Numbered from the stretch's first letter, positions 37,117-46,236 are shown. The stretch is 64,000 bases of DNA from Clostridium bowmanii (GCF_018861315.1 NZ_JAHLDL010000007.1:1-64000), one strand, 5' to 3'. A program made the numbers and translations. Notes: generated by a model not told the origin, from the sequence alone.

Positions 37117-38709
37117 TTATTTAATTAAATTAATTTTCACTGTACCTTTAGAGCCATCCCAATATATTGACTCTACAATATTATTAATTAGTAAGCGCTT
37201 ACTATTAAAATCTAGCATATGCACCATAGATGAGAAGCTACTTAAAAAAGCAAGTGTGTTTGTTGCATTCCACTTGTTGTTTTGATATTTATAACAATCG
37301 GATTTTAACTTAGAATATCTTACCTTTAGTTTTTCTAAGTCATTTCCTAGTTTGAAAATTTGAGGCCTTATATATTTGGATATTGCATCCTCGAAAGATA
37401 ATTGATTTACCAGAACATCTATTTGAGTTTGTTTCATCTTTATCTGCCCAGGTAAATTGTCTATTTCAGATTGCATATAATTATTTTTAAGCATTTCAGA
37501 TTTAATTTTATTTAACTCTTCTAGTAGAACGAGATTATCAACAGTGACATTTTTTAAATTATCTATAACTATATCTTCTAGCTCATCTACACGGATATTA
37601 GGGTTATTACATCTTTCTCCTCTTGAATGATCTTTAGTACTACAAACATAGTATTGAATTTTTTTATTGGTTTGTGCACTTATATGACCATGTTTAACAA
37701 TCATACTTTTACCACAACTGGAGCATTTTAATATACCGGTGAGTAATGCCGCAGCAGAGGTGCCAAGTCGTGGTGCTTTATTTTTATTTTCGTCTAATAT
37801 TTGTTGAATTTCAAGCCATGGTGAGGCATCAATAATTCCTTCATGTGAAGAAACTGCGGCTATCCATTCCGTTATATCTCGTTTAATCCTAGCACCTTTA
37901 GTTTTGTTATAGGTTAGAATACCATGTCTATCATCAACTTTTCCCATTACATTCATGCCGATAACTTCTAGATGCCTCATAACATTCTCATTGGCTCTAA
38001 CATAGAGGGGATTTCTTAATATAAGTTGAATTCTTTTCTTATTGAAGTCAGCTCCGTTTTTTGTTTTAATATTATTTTTGAAAATGAAGATAAATACCTG
38101 GTTAATTGATTTGTACTGTAAATATTTATCGTAAATGAATTTTACCACATCTAATTCCTCTTTTATAGATGATAAGGTATACATGGTTTTTTCTTTAAAG
38201 TCACCGTCAAGGTATGAAAGCTTCTTACTTTCATAACCTAAAGGGGTCTGGCCTCCGAGCCACCTTCCGCTTTTAGCAAGTTCCAACATATTGTCTCTAA
38301 CTCTTTCACCAATAGTTTCGCGCTCCAGTTGTGCGAAAACAGAAGCAATATACATCATAGCTCGGCCCATAGGTGTTGAGGTATCAAATTGTTCATTAAC
38401 ACTTATGAAGCTTACATGCAAATTGTCTAATTCGTTTATAAGAGTAGAAAAATCAGATATATTTCTACTAATCCTATCAAGTCTATAACAGATGAGTACA
38501 TCAAACTCTTTTTCTCTGGCATCAATTAGCATCTTTTGGAACTGAGGTCTTTTAATATTTTTTCCTGAAAAACCTTCATCCTCATATATTAAAAACTTTT
38601 CAATTCCCAAATGTCTACATTCATGCTTGCATAGCTCAATTTGGTTAATTATTGATTCGCCTTTTGTTGTAATTTTTGATTTCCTGGAGTATATAGCTGC
38701 AATCCTCAA
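37117..38709 (-). CDS. Large serine recombinase of the element
   Basis: 530 residues. N-terminal resolvase domain with the nucleophile in 'AIYSRKS' (Ser8), 'YEDEGFSGKNIKRPQFQ' and 'CYRLDRISRNISDFS', 'FAQLERETIGERVRDNM'; a recombinase domain; a zinc ribbon (C-SSC ... C-x(n)-C around 330-370, 'CSSCGKSM'); and a coiled-coil segment (about 400-470). This is the full architecture of phage-type integrases. I chose TTG 38709, eight bases after GAGGAG. The gene's 3' end lies 16 bases from the left arm, the usual integrase position next to att. Confidence 0.93.
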   Translation of the reverse strand: MRIAAIYSRKSKITTKGESIINQIELCKHECRHLGIEKFLIYEDEGFSGKNIKRPQFQKMLIDAREKEFDVLICYRLDRISRNISDFSTLINELDNLHVSFISVNEQFDTSTPMGRAMMYIASVFAQLERETIGERVRDNMLELAKSGRWLGGQTPLGYESKKLSYLDGDFKEKTMYTLSSIKEELDVVKFIYDKYLQYKSINQVFIFIFKNNIKTKNGADFNKKRIQLILRNPLYVRANENVMRHLEVIGMNVMGKVDDRHGILTYNKTKGARIKRDITEWIAAVSSHEGIIDASPWLEIQQILDENKNKAPRLGTSAAALLTGILKCSSCGKSMIVKHGHISAQTNKKIQYYVCSTKDHSRGERCNNPNIRVDELEDIVIDNLKNVTVDNLVLLEELNKIKSEMLKNNYMQSEIDNLPGQIKMKQTQIDVLVNQLSFEDAISKYIRPQIFKLGNDLEKLKVRYSKLKSDCYKYQNNKWNATNTLAFLSSFSSMVHMLDFNSKRLLINNIVESIYWDGSKGTVKINLIK

Positions 38710-38898
38710 TTTAATTACTCCTCGCAATTGATTTTGAAGCCTAATAATAAGTGCTTAAACATAAAAATTGAAATATAGTATTCTATAAACTACAATGGCT
38801 TTACAAAATAAAGATATGTATTTTGTAAAAATAATATTCCAAAGTGGTGAATATAAATAAATATAATTGGTTATATTTATTTTTGTAACGAAGTGTAT

Positions 38899-38930
38899 AA
38901 ACAAACATACTATAATATAATAGTTTGTTT
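38899..38930. promoter_or_regulatory. Palindromic promoter-operator region inside the element
   Basis: A 32-bp imperfect palindrome with perfect 8-bp arms AAACAAAC (38899-38906) and GTTTGTTT (38923-38930). It contains TATAAT (38911-38916) on the plus strand. It lies between the divergent recombinase and 50-residue gene, 13 bases before the latter. A repressor binding here would control the small gene and perhaps the recombinase. No clean -35 is seen. Confidence 0.5.
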
Positions 38931-38942
38931 GGGGGATTATAA

Positions 38943-39095
38943 GTGAAGGTTAACTCTATTATTATATTAGAATTAAACAAAAGCGAAAGGAAACTCTTAA
39001 ATGAGAGATATACAAAAGCTGCTTTAAAAATAATAGCTCCGAAGCTTTCATTAGAAGAAATAAACGAATTAATAGAAAAACTTGCGATTATTTAG
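38943..39095 (+). CDS. 50-residue protein divergent from the recombinase
   Basis: GTG start seven bases after GGGGGAT; stop TAG 39093-39095. The chain begins MKVNSIIILELNKSERK and is charged and predicted helical throughout, ending 'EEINELIEKLAII'. I do not recognise it. Placement opposite an integrase suggests a repressor or a recombination directionality factor, but nothing in the sequence proves either. About 270 bases with no further clear gene follow before clpE. Confidence 0.6.
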   Translation: MKVNSIIILELNKSERKLLNERYTKAALKIIAPKLSLEEINELIEKLAII

Positions 39096-39364
39096 CAAGA
39101 TACCAATAAATAGATATACTATCATGTTAAATGCACTTTATATTATTTTTTAACAAAATTATCAATGTTATTTAAGAAGGAATATTGCTACATGAGTAGA
39201 ATTAAACATAAAAGGGAAAGTTTAAAGACTAGGGAAGTTGTGATTTATTAACAAAAGATTTATTAATAAAAAACAAACAATCAAGAATATACTGAACAAA
39301 TTTTATTAAAGAATGATATACTATTATAATATTCAATACAACATAAAATATGGAGATGATTTAT

Positions 39365-41689
39365 ATGAAGTTATGTGAAATATGTAAAAAAAATATAGCA
39401 ATGATATTAACATCAAAAATTGAAAATGGGAAAACAGAAACTGTAGCTTTATGTATAGAGTGTGCTAAAAAAAAGGGTGTTCCAGTTATGGATCAATTGA
39501 TGCAGCAAGCTGGAATATCCTCAGAAGATATTGAGAACTTAAATCAGCAAATGGGTAATATTTTCAAAGACATGAATTTAGAAGATATGAACCTTGAGGA
39601 AATTGATACTTCTGATATGAATAATGAAAATGGCGATGGGAAAAAAATGATTGGTAATATATTTAATGGCTTATTTTCAACTGAAGACGAAAATAAAGAT
39701 TTTATAGATGATGAAATTGAGACTTCTAAAAAGACCCTGGAAGCACCAGAAGAAAAATCCAGAAAAAATCCCTTTAAAAAGAAAAGAAAGCATTTAGATA
39801 CATATGGTATAAACCTAACAAACAAAGCAAAGCAAAATGGTGTGGACAAAGTTGTTGGGAGAAATAAAGAAATTGATAGAGTAGTACAGATTTTAAATAG
39901 AAGAACTAAAAATAATCCTATTTTAATTGGGGAAGCTGGTGTAGGAAAAACAGCTATTGCAGAGGGATTGGCTGTAAGAATTGTAGAAAAACAAGTTCCA
40001 GAGAAGTTATTTAATACGGAAGTTTATTTACTTGACCTCACTGCTGTGGTTGCAGGCACGCAATTTAGAGGACAATTTGAAGGTCGTATGAAGTCTATTA
40101 TTGAAGAAGCTAAGGAAAGTGGAAATATAATATTAGTAATTGATGAGGTGCACAATATTATGGGAGCTGGTGAAGTTCAAGGTGGGGCAATGAATGCAGC
40201 AAATATTTTAAAACCAGCCTTGGCAAAGGGAGAAATACAAGTTATTGGAGTGACTACTTTAGAGGAATATAGAAAATATATAGAAAAAGATGCAGCACTT
40301 GAAAGGAGATTTCAGCCAGTTGTAGTTGAAGAACCAAGTGTGGGAGAGACAATAGAAATCTTAAAAGGAATTCGGGGATACTACGAGGAATATCATAAAG
40401 TTAAAATATCTGATGAGATAATTGAAGAAGCTGTAAATCTATCCGAAAGATATATAACAGATAGATTTTTACCAGACAAAGCTATAGACGTTATTGATGA
40501 AGCTGGATCTCGTGCTAATTTGAAAAATAAGGGCCTGGTAGAACTTGTAGGGTTAAAAGAAGAATCAGAAAAAATTCAAACTAACAAGGATAATGCAGAA
40601 GAAACTGGAAATTTTGAAAAAGCTGCAGAGTATAGAATGAAGTTATGTAAAATAAAAGAAAATATTAGTGAAATAGAAAGAAAATGTAGTGAGGTTCAAA
40701 TTACTTTAGAGGATATTGCTTTTGTAATAGAATCATGGACTAAAATTCCAATTCAAAAGATTACAGAAAAAGAAGCGAAAAAATTATTAGATCTTGAGAA
40801 TAGGCTTCATAAACGCGTTATAGGTCAAAATCAAGCTATCACAAGTTTATCTAGAGCTATTAGGCGGAATCGTTCAGGTTTTAAGAAAAAGAAAAAGCCA
40901 TCTTCTTTTATTTTTGTGGGACCAACAGGAGTTGGAAAAACGGAGCTAGTTAAAGCATTATCTTGTGAGCTTTTTGGAAGTGAAGAAGCACTAATTCGTA
41001 TAGATATGTCTGAGTATATGGAAAAGCATACAGTTTCAAAGTTAATTGGTGCGCCACCAGGGTATGTAGGGTATGATCAAGCTGGTCAATTAACAGAAAA
41101 AGTAAGAAGAAAGCCTTACTCAGTGATTCTTTTAGATGAGATAGAGAAAGCTCATCCGGATGTATTTAACATGTTATTACAAATTCTTGAAGATGGAAGG
41201 CTAACAGATAGCCAAGGCAGAACTGTTTTCTTTGATAATACTGTAATAATTATGACATCTAATGCTGGTACTCAGTTTAAAGCAGGTAGCATTGGCTTTG
41301 TCCAAGATAATTATGATATATTAGAAGCTCGCGTTAAAGATGCATTAAAAGAAACCTTTAGGCCAGAATTTTTAAATAGAGTGGATGAAACTATTGTATT
41401 CACTCCTCTTAAAAAGGAAGAACTTCGCATAATAGTAGATTTAATGATTGCGGAAGTGGTGGATGAGGTAAGAGAAAAGAAGATAACGTTGAATGTTTCA
41501 GGAGAGGTAAAAGACTTTATATTAGAAAAAGGATACGATGAAAAATATGGAGCAAGGCCACTTCGAAGAACTATTCAAAAATACATTGAAGATGAAGTTG
41601 CGGAGCATTATCTTAAAAATGAATTTAGCGAAGGCTCAAATATAGCCATAGAATTAGTAGAAGGTAAGGTTGTCATAAGACATATTTAA
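39365..41689 (+). CDS. ClpE-like Clp ATPase carried by the element
   Basis: 774 residues. N-terminal C4 zinc finger (Cys4, Cys7, Cys30, Cys33) as in ClpE; an acidic linker; AAA+ domain D1 with Walker A GEAGVGKTA (about 189-197); a UVR-like coiled middle (about 400-440); domain D2 with Walker A GPTGVGKTE (about 519-527); and an IGF loop near 643, the type that docks onto ClpP. It lacks the ClpC double N-domain. ATG 39365 follows GGAG. TATAAT at about 39327 is a possible -10; I see no CIRCE or CtsR operator. It unfolds proteins for ClpP. It lies within the element, so it may be cargo rather than the housekeeping copy. Confidence 0.9.
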   Translation: MKLCEICKKNIAMILTSKIENGKTETVALCIECAKKKGVPVMDQLMQQAGISSEDIENLNQQMGNIFKDMNLEDMNLEEIDTSDMNNENGDGKKMIGNIFNGLFSTEDENKDFIDDEIETSKKTLEAPEEKSRKNPFKKKRKHLDTYGINLTNKAKQNGVDKVVGRNKEIDRVVQILNRRTKNNPILIGEAGVGKTAIAEGLAVRIVEKQVPEKLFNTEVYLLDLTAVVAGTQFRGQFEGRMKSIIEEAKESGNIILVIDEVHNIMGAGEVQGGAMNAANILKPALAKGEIQVIGVTTLEEYRKYIEKDAALERRFQPVVVEEPSVGETIEILKGIRGYYEEYHKVKISDEIIEEAVNLSERYITDRFLPDKAIDVIDEAGSRANLKNKGLVELVGLKEESEKIQTNKDNAEETGNFEKAAEYRMKLCKIKENISEIERKCSEVQITLEDIAFVIESWTKIPIQKITEKEAKKLLDLENRLHKRVIGQNQAITSLSRAIRRNRSGFKKKKKPSSFIFVGPTGVGKTELVKALSCELFGSEEALIRIDMSEYMEKHTVSKLIGAPPGYVGYDQAGQLTEKVRRKPYSVILLDEIEKAHPDVFNMLLQILEDGRLTDSQGRTVFFDNTVIIMTSNAGTQFKAGSIGFVQDNYDILEARVKDALKETFRPEFLNRVDETIVFTPLKKEELRIIVDLMIAEVVDEVREKKITLNVSGEVKDFILEKGYDEKYGARPLRRTIQKYIEDEVAEHYLKNEFSEGSNIAIELVEGKVVIRHI

Positions 41690-41691
41690 AT

Positions 41692-41737
41692 AAAGTGCAA
41701 AAGCTGCTGAAAAATTATTCAGCAGCTTTTGCACTTT
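41692..41737. terminator. Bidirectional terminator between clpE-like and PAP2 genes
   Basis: A perfect 20-bp inverted repeat (41692-41711 with 41718-41737, 6-base loop) with A/T-rich ends, between convergent genes. Confidence 0.85.
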
Positions 41738-41744
41738 AGCTATA

Positions 41745-42404
41745 TTATTGTTTAATATTTTGCCTAGGAAAATTAAAAACTTTTTTAAAATTATAAAGTT
41801 TGTACTGCTGCTCATAATAAGTAAGTCCGTTATATATAACATCACATAAAAATATTCCGAAAAATATATCCATTATCACGTGCTGTTTAACAAATTGAGT
41901 TGATATGATAATAAGAAAGCCTAGCACATTAAGTGAAATTTTAAGCGGCTTTTTAGCATTGGTAGTATTAATTCCCTTAACAGCTAAGTATGCAGTAATA
42001 ACATGTATACTTGGAAAACAATTATAGGGTTTATCAGAATTATAGGTAAATAAAATTAGTTTTGAAAATATATCATCCCCCGTAACAATAGGCCTTGTAA
42101 CTGTGGTTTGAAAAAAGTAAAAAGTTATAAATGCAACAACATAACATAAAATTAAAGTAATCATTATCTTATAATAAACCTTCCTGTTTTGGAAGCACAA
42201 ATAAACAAAACAAAAGGCTAAGAAAAACCATAAGGTCATATAAGGTATTATGAATATTTTTATAAGCGGTAAAAATCTATCTAAATCAGTGGTTAAATCA
42301 TAAACTCCTCTTTGGGTGTTGTTTAGTGTCCAATAAAATAAATTGGAAAAAGGGATAGAACCAATAAGTATTAGCGGCAATAAATTTTTAAAAAGTTTTT
42401 TCAA
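41745..42404 (-). CDS. PAP2-superfamily membrane phosphatase/transferase
   Basis: About 219 residues from TTG 42404, which follows GAAAGG; an alternative start at TTG 42470 adds 22 residues but has no binding site. Five to six hydrophobic helices. The PAP2 motifs appear as 'CFPSIHVITAYLA' (C2, catalytic His) and 'FVKQHVIMDIFFG' (C3, second His and Asp). Such proteins act on phosphatidate, diacylglycerol pyrophosphate or undecaprenyl pyrophosphate, or transfer lipid-linked phosphates. It lies at the right end of the element as apparent cargo. Confidence 0.78.
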   Translation of the reverse strand: MKKLFKNLLPLILIGSIPFSNLFYWTLNNTQRGVYDLTTDLDRFLPLIKIFIIPYMTLWFFLAFCFVYLCFQNRKVYYKIMITLILCYVVAFITFYFFQTTVTRPIVTGDDIFSKLILFTYNSDKPYNCFPSIHVITAYLAVKGINTTNAKKPLKISLNVLGFLIIISTQFVKQHVIMDIFFGIFLCDVIYNGLTYYEQQYKLYNFKKVFNFPRQNIKQ

Positions 42405-42527
42405 GTAATCAATCCTTTCTTTAAACAATAGTTTAACGGAAAATCGGAATAGTTTCAATGATTTTTTCAAAAATTTTTAATGAATATTGTGTCATTACTA
42501 TAAAAATTAAACAATTGATTAAAGAGA

Positions 42528-42552
42528 ATCGCAGTTTGGAGTCTCAACCATG
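42528..42552 (-). other. Right attachment junction (attR) of the element
   Basis: The arm 42528-42550, read on the minus strand from the core as TGGTTGAGAC ... AAACTGCGAT, matches the left arm at 19 of 23 positions and abuts TG 42551-42552. Host coding sequence resumes at the core. Confidence 0.75.
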
Positions 42553-43498
42553 CCCTTGCCATCTGGCAGAAACGGGAGACTGCATATTATGTTCACAGTT
42601 GGCAGGTAAAAAGTTTTGTGACTGCTGTAATTGGAATGGGGTATGTATATACCAAGATTATGCTTCAAACAATTACAAAGCTAAAGAAAGTAGAAAATAT
42701 TACAACTGTAAAATAATAAAAAAAAGTAAGTTCGAAGATAATGTCATTATATTTACGGTAGAGGTAAGCGATAAATTGGTAAGTGAACTAGTTCAGGCAG
42801 GAAGTTATATTTTTGTGAGAAGGCCAGATACAGATACAAGGTTTGATACACCTATATCTATAATGGATACTGATACGAGAAATAATACTATAACTATTGC
42901 TATAGAATTAAAAGGGTCTAAAACTAAGGCATTAGATGTGTTAAAGCTGGGGGAAGATATTCTTGTAAAAGCACCATTTTGGAATGGTATTTTAGGACTA
43001 AAAAACATAAATAAAATGAAGGATAGCAAATGCTTAATTGTTGCAAGGGGTATAGGTCAGGCACCTATGATACCACCACTTAAACATTTGTATGCCAATA
43101 ATAATGAAATTACAGTTGTTCTTGATAATTCTCCTTATAATAATAGTTTTGTAAATAAATATTTAGATAAATATGTTTCGAAAGTTATATTGTGTAATAC
43201 TATAAGCCGTGGCATAATCACGGATGAATTTAATGTTATATTAAATGATTTAATTAAAAACAATGATATTAAATTAGTGCATTGTGATGCTGCAGATGTT
43301 TTAAATTATGAATTGATGAAGGCTGTAGAGGATATAGACAAAAACGTTAAATATTCCTGTTGTAATAATGCGAAGATGTGCTGTGGTGAGGGTATATGTG
43401 GATGTTGCACAAGAAAAAACAACGATCGTAAGTTAAGAAGGCTCTGCAAAATGCAGACAGAGCCTAAATATGTATTAGAAGGGAGGAGAATATTTTGA
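42551..43498 (+). pseudogene. 3' part of the split PyrK-like flavin/Fe-S oxidoreductase gene
   Basis: 315 codons from the TG core to TGA 43498. The N-terminal Cys-rich block ('CPCHLAETGDCILCSQL', 'CDCCNWNGVCIY') is followed by a ferredoxin-reductase-like FAD/NAD domain and a PyrK-type [2Fe-2S] ligand set near the C-terminus ('MCCGEGICGCC'). An ATG at 42458 runs into this frame, but its 31 preceding codons are element DNA without a ribosome binding site. In the integrated state the gene is probably silent. Joined to 37032-37078 it would give 330 residues. The TTG start of the next gene overlaps its stop, so the two normally form an operon. Confidence 0.82.
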
Positions 43499-44772
43499 AG
43501 GTTATTGTGATTGGTGGTGGATGGTCTGGTTGCAGTGCAGCAATTATAGCAAAAAAAGCAGGAGCTTCAGTTGTACTATATGAAAAAACAGATTTGCTTT
43601 TAGGGCTTGGCAATGTAGGTGGTATAATGAGAAATAATGGAAGGTATACTGCATCAGAAGAAATGATAGCACTAGGGGCAGGAGATCTAATACATTTGAC
43701 TGATGAAAATAGTAGACATAAAAATATTGATTTTCCTGGACATAAAAATGCTTGGCTTTACGATGTGAACAAGATTGAACCAGCAGTAGTGAAATATTTA
43801 AAAGCTATGGATATAGAAATAAATATGATAACAAGGGTAGTGGATGTTGAAAAAGAGGGTAATAGAATAAAAGGAATATATCTATCAGATGGAGAATATG
43901 TTGAGGCAGATGTATTTATAGAAACTACAGGATCAACAGGACCAATGGGTAACTGTTTAAAATATGGGAATGGGTGTTCAATGTGTATTTTAAGATGCCC
44001 GGCTTTTGGCCCAAGGGTAAGTATAAGTTACAGAGCAGGCATTGAAGATTTAAAAGGAGAAAGAGAAGAAGACGTATATGGAGCGGTTAGCGGTTCTTGT
44101 AAACTAGCTAAGGATTCTTTATCTGATGATATTGTAAAACAATTAGATGAGACAGGAGTAGTTATTTTAAAGGTCCCAGAGGAGGATATAAATTTAGACA
44201 AACTTAAACTAAAAGTATGTCAGCAATATGCTCTTAGAGAGTTTGCTGAAAATATAATCCTATTAGATACAGGTCATGCAAAGCTTATGACTTCTTATTA
44301 CGCATTAGATAAATTACGCAAAATTAAAGGACTTGAAAACGCAAAATATATAGATCCATATGCGGGGGGGAAGGGAAACTCTATAAGATATCTATCAGTT
44401 GCCCCAAGAACCGACAGTATGAAGGTTATAGGCTTAGATAACTTGTTCTGTGCAGGAGAAAAGGCTGGACTCTTTGTAGGCCACACAGAGGCAATGATAA
44501 CAGGTGCTTTGGCAGGACATAATGCAATAAGAAGTTACCTAGGAATGCCTCTACTTATTTTACCAAGGTCACTTGCCGTTGGAGATATAATAGCCTATGC
44601 AAACGAAAGGATGAACACAAAAGAAGGAAGAACTAATAGGTACACTTTTGCAGGAGCAGAGTATTTCAAGAGAATGCAAGAGCTAGGACTATATACTTTG
44701 GACATAGATAAGATTGCCTTAAAAGTAGAAAAATTAAATTTAACTCACATATTTGATGAAAAACTTATATAG
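43495..44772 (+). CDS. FAD-dependent oxidoreductase partner of the split gene
   Basis: 425 residues. The N-terminal Rossmann motif 'VIGGGWSGCSAAIIAKKAG' binds FAD; 'GGIMRNNGRYTASEE' and a Cys-x2-Cys-x(n)-Cys cluster ('CSMCILRCPAFGPR') recall GidA/TrmFO-like and methylmalonyl-type flavoproteins. The end 'FCAGEKAGLFVGHTEAMITG' is the second FAD-contact region. TTG start, overlapping the preceding stop and after GGGAGGAG. The physiological substrate is unknown. Expression may suffer from the upstream insertion. Confidence 0.78.
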   Translation: MKVIVIGGGWSGCSAAIIAKKAGASVVLYEKTDLLLGLGNVGGIMRNNGRYTASEEMIALGAGDLIHLTDENSRHKNIDFPGHKNAWLYDVNKIEPAVVKYLKAMDIEINMITRVVDVEKEGNRIKGIYLSDGEYVEADVFIETTGSTGPMGNCLKYGNGCSMCILRCPAFGPRVSISYRAGIEDLKGEREEDVYGAVSGSCKLAKDSLSDDIVKQLDETGVVILKVPEEDINLDKLKLKVCQQYALREFAENIILLDTGHAKLMTSYYALDKLRKIKGLENAKYIDPYAGGKGNSIRYLSVAPRTDSMKVIGLDNLFCAGEKAGLFVGHTEAMITGALAGHNAIRSYLGMPLLILPRSLAVGDIIAYANERMNTKEGRTNRYTFAGAEYFKRMQELGLYTLDIDKIALKVEKLNLTHIFDEKLI

Positions 44773-44784
44773 AGCAAGAAATGG

Positions 44785-44816
44785 AAAGGTCAGCTTAAGG
44801 TGAAGCAGGCCTTTTT
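44785..44816 (+). terminator. Terminator after the FAD oxidoreductase
   Basis: Stem AAAGG-C-GCTT with AAGC-GG-CCTTT (one internal mismatch), then T6. Confidence 0.75.
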
Positions 44817-44960
44817 TCTTATCCAAACCTTATATATACAAGGTAATTCAAAATATGCAAGTAAAGGGATAAGTAAAAATTTTCACAAGAAAAGCAATAT
44901 TTGAGAACAACTCCGCAATTCATGGCGAGTAATAAAATTTATTATACTGTAAAATATGAA

Positions 44961-44976
44961 ATGTAAACGTTAAATA
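44961..44976. promoter_or_regulatory. Possible CcpA (cre) site upstream of the sugar operon
   Basis: ATGTAAACGTTAAATA fits the cre pattern WTGNNARCGNWWWCAW except for the final CA. It lies about 140 bases before the dehydrogenase gene in a 341-base gap (44773-45113) that otherwise shows only weak hairpins and a possible -10 near 45089. Catabolite control of a sugar-use operon would be sensible but is unproven. Confidence 0.35.
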
Positions 44977-45113
44977 GGAATTATTTAGAGAAACTAGTTT
45001 TCAGTAACTGTGAATTGCAGAAAAATAGGTTCTCAATTATTATATTTTGAAAGGAAGTGAAAACCTGACTTTTCGGTTATAACTATGGTATAACTTAAAA
45101 ATCAGTAAATATT

Positions 45114-46214
45114 ATGGAGAATACATGTAATGAAAAGAAGTTGAAAGTTGGCATAATAGGTTGTGGCGGTATTGCAAATAACAAACACATGCCAAGTTTA
45201 GCTAAAATATCACATGTTGAAATGGTAGCATTTTGTGATATTTTAATAGAAAAAGCAGAAGAGGCTGCAAAGAAATTTGGAGCAGAAGATGCAGTAGTTT
45301 ATGATGATTACAAGGAACTTTTGAAAGATAAAAATATTGATGTAATTCATGTGTGTACACCTAATAGATCACATAGTGATATTACCGTGGATGTATTAGA
45401 AGCTGGCAAACATGTAATGTGTGAAAAGCCAATGGCAAAAACTTCGAAAGAGGCAAGAAGAATGTTAGAGGCTGCAAAGCGTACAGGTAAAAAACTTACT
45501 ATAGGCTATCAAAATCGCTTTAGAGGTGATTCGAGGTATCTTCATGAGATTTGTGAAAAAGGTGATTTAGGAGAAATATATTTTGCGAAAGCACATGCTA
45601 TAAGAAGACGTGCAGTTCCAACTTGGGGAGTTTTTCTAAATGAATTTGAGCAAGGTGGCGGACCACTAATAGACATAGGAACCCATGCACTGGATTTAAC
45701 CTTATGGATGCTAAATAATTATAAACCTAAATATGTAGTTGGAAATGTATATCATAAACTTAGTAGTAAAGAAAATGCTGCTAATGCTTGGGGGCCTTGG
45801 GACCCTAAAAAATTTACTGTAGAGGATTCAGCTTTTGGATTTATTACAATGGAAAATGGAACAACTATTATTTTAGAATCAAGTTGGGCTTTAAATACCC
45901 TTGATATAGGAGAAGCACAAACAACACTATGTGGAACAGAAGGCGGAGCTGATATGAAGGATGGCCTTAGGATAAATGGAGAAAATCTAAGTAGATTATA
46001 CGATACCAAAGTAGATTTTAATTCAGGTGGGGTTGATTTCTATGAAGGAAGCTTAGAAAACCCAGCAGACCTAGAGGCAAAACTATGGATTGATTGTATA
46101 TTAAATGATAGTGAGCCTTTAGTGAAACCAGAACAAACATTAATAGTTACTGAGATACTTGAAGCAATATATGAATCTTCTAAAACAGGAAAACCTGTCT
46201 ATTTAAATAAATAA
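45114..46214 (+). CDS. Gfo/Idh/MocA-family sugar dehydrogenase
   Basis: 366 residues. NAD(P)-binding start 'KVGIIGCGGIANNKHMPSL', then 'EKPMAKTSKEARRML' with the conserved EKP lysine and 'DIGTHALDLTLWML' with the catalytic histidine region. It oxidises a cyclic polyol or sugar at one hydroxyl. The start ATG has no good Shine-Dalgarno. It is paired with the isomerase gene 22 bases downstream. Confidence 0.9.
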   Translation: MENTCNEKKLKVGIIGCGGIANNKHMPSLAKISHVEMVAFCDILIEKAEEAAKKFGAEDAVVYDDYKELLKDKNIDVIHVCTPNRSHSDITVDVLEAGKHVMCEKPMAKTSKEARRMLEAAKRTGKKLTIGYQNRFRGDSRYLHEICEKGDLGEIYFAKAHAIRRRAVPTWGVFLNEFEQGGGPLIDIGTHALDLTLWMLNNYKPKYVVGNVYHKLSSKENAANAWGPWDPKKFTVEDSAFGFITMENGTTIILESSWALNTLDIGEAQTTLCGTEGGADMKDGLRINGENLSRLYDTKVDFNSGGVDFYEGSLENPADLEAKLWIDCILNDSEPLVKPEQTLIVTEILEAIYESSKTGKPVYLNK

Positions 46215-46236
46215 TGATAAGCGAAAGGGTGTTAAT

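Larger units (their letters stand above)
37079..42550. mobile_element. Serine-recombinase integrative element splitting an oxidoreductase gene
   Basis: Everything between the two TG cores, 5,474 bp when one core is counted. It holds a large serine recombinase reading toward the left end, a 50-residue protein divergent from it, a ClpE-like ATPase and a PAP2-family phosphatase. No phage structural, conjugation or replication genes are present, so it is not self-transmissible by itself. Excision at TG would restore the host frame. It resembles the sigK skin element in logic, but the interrupted gene is metabolic and no excision factor is identified. Confidence 0.78.

Noticed and set aside
39192-39251. 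19-codon frame (MSRIKHKRESLKTREVVIY) with AAGAAGG 11 bases upstream
   Set aside because: Too short and without any family or context support; it may be translated but I cannot argue for it.
39110-39364. CIRCE or CtsR operator ahead of the ClpE-like gene
   Set aside because: Neither TTAGCACTC inverted repeats nor GGTCAAA heptads are present; only an AT-rich promoter-like stretch.
42458-42550. 31-codon N-terminal extension of the oxidoreductase frame starting at ATG 42458
   Set aside because: No ribosome binding site, it overlaps the PAP2 upstream region and the element arm; the native N-terminus is at 37032.
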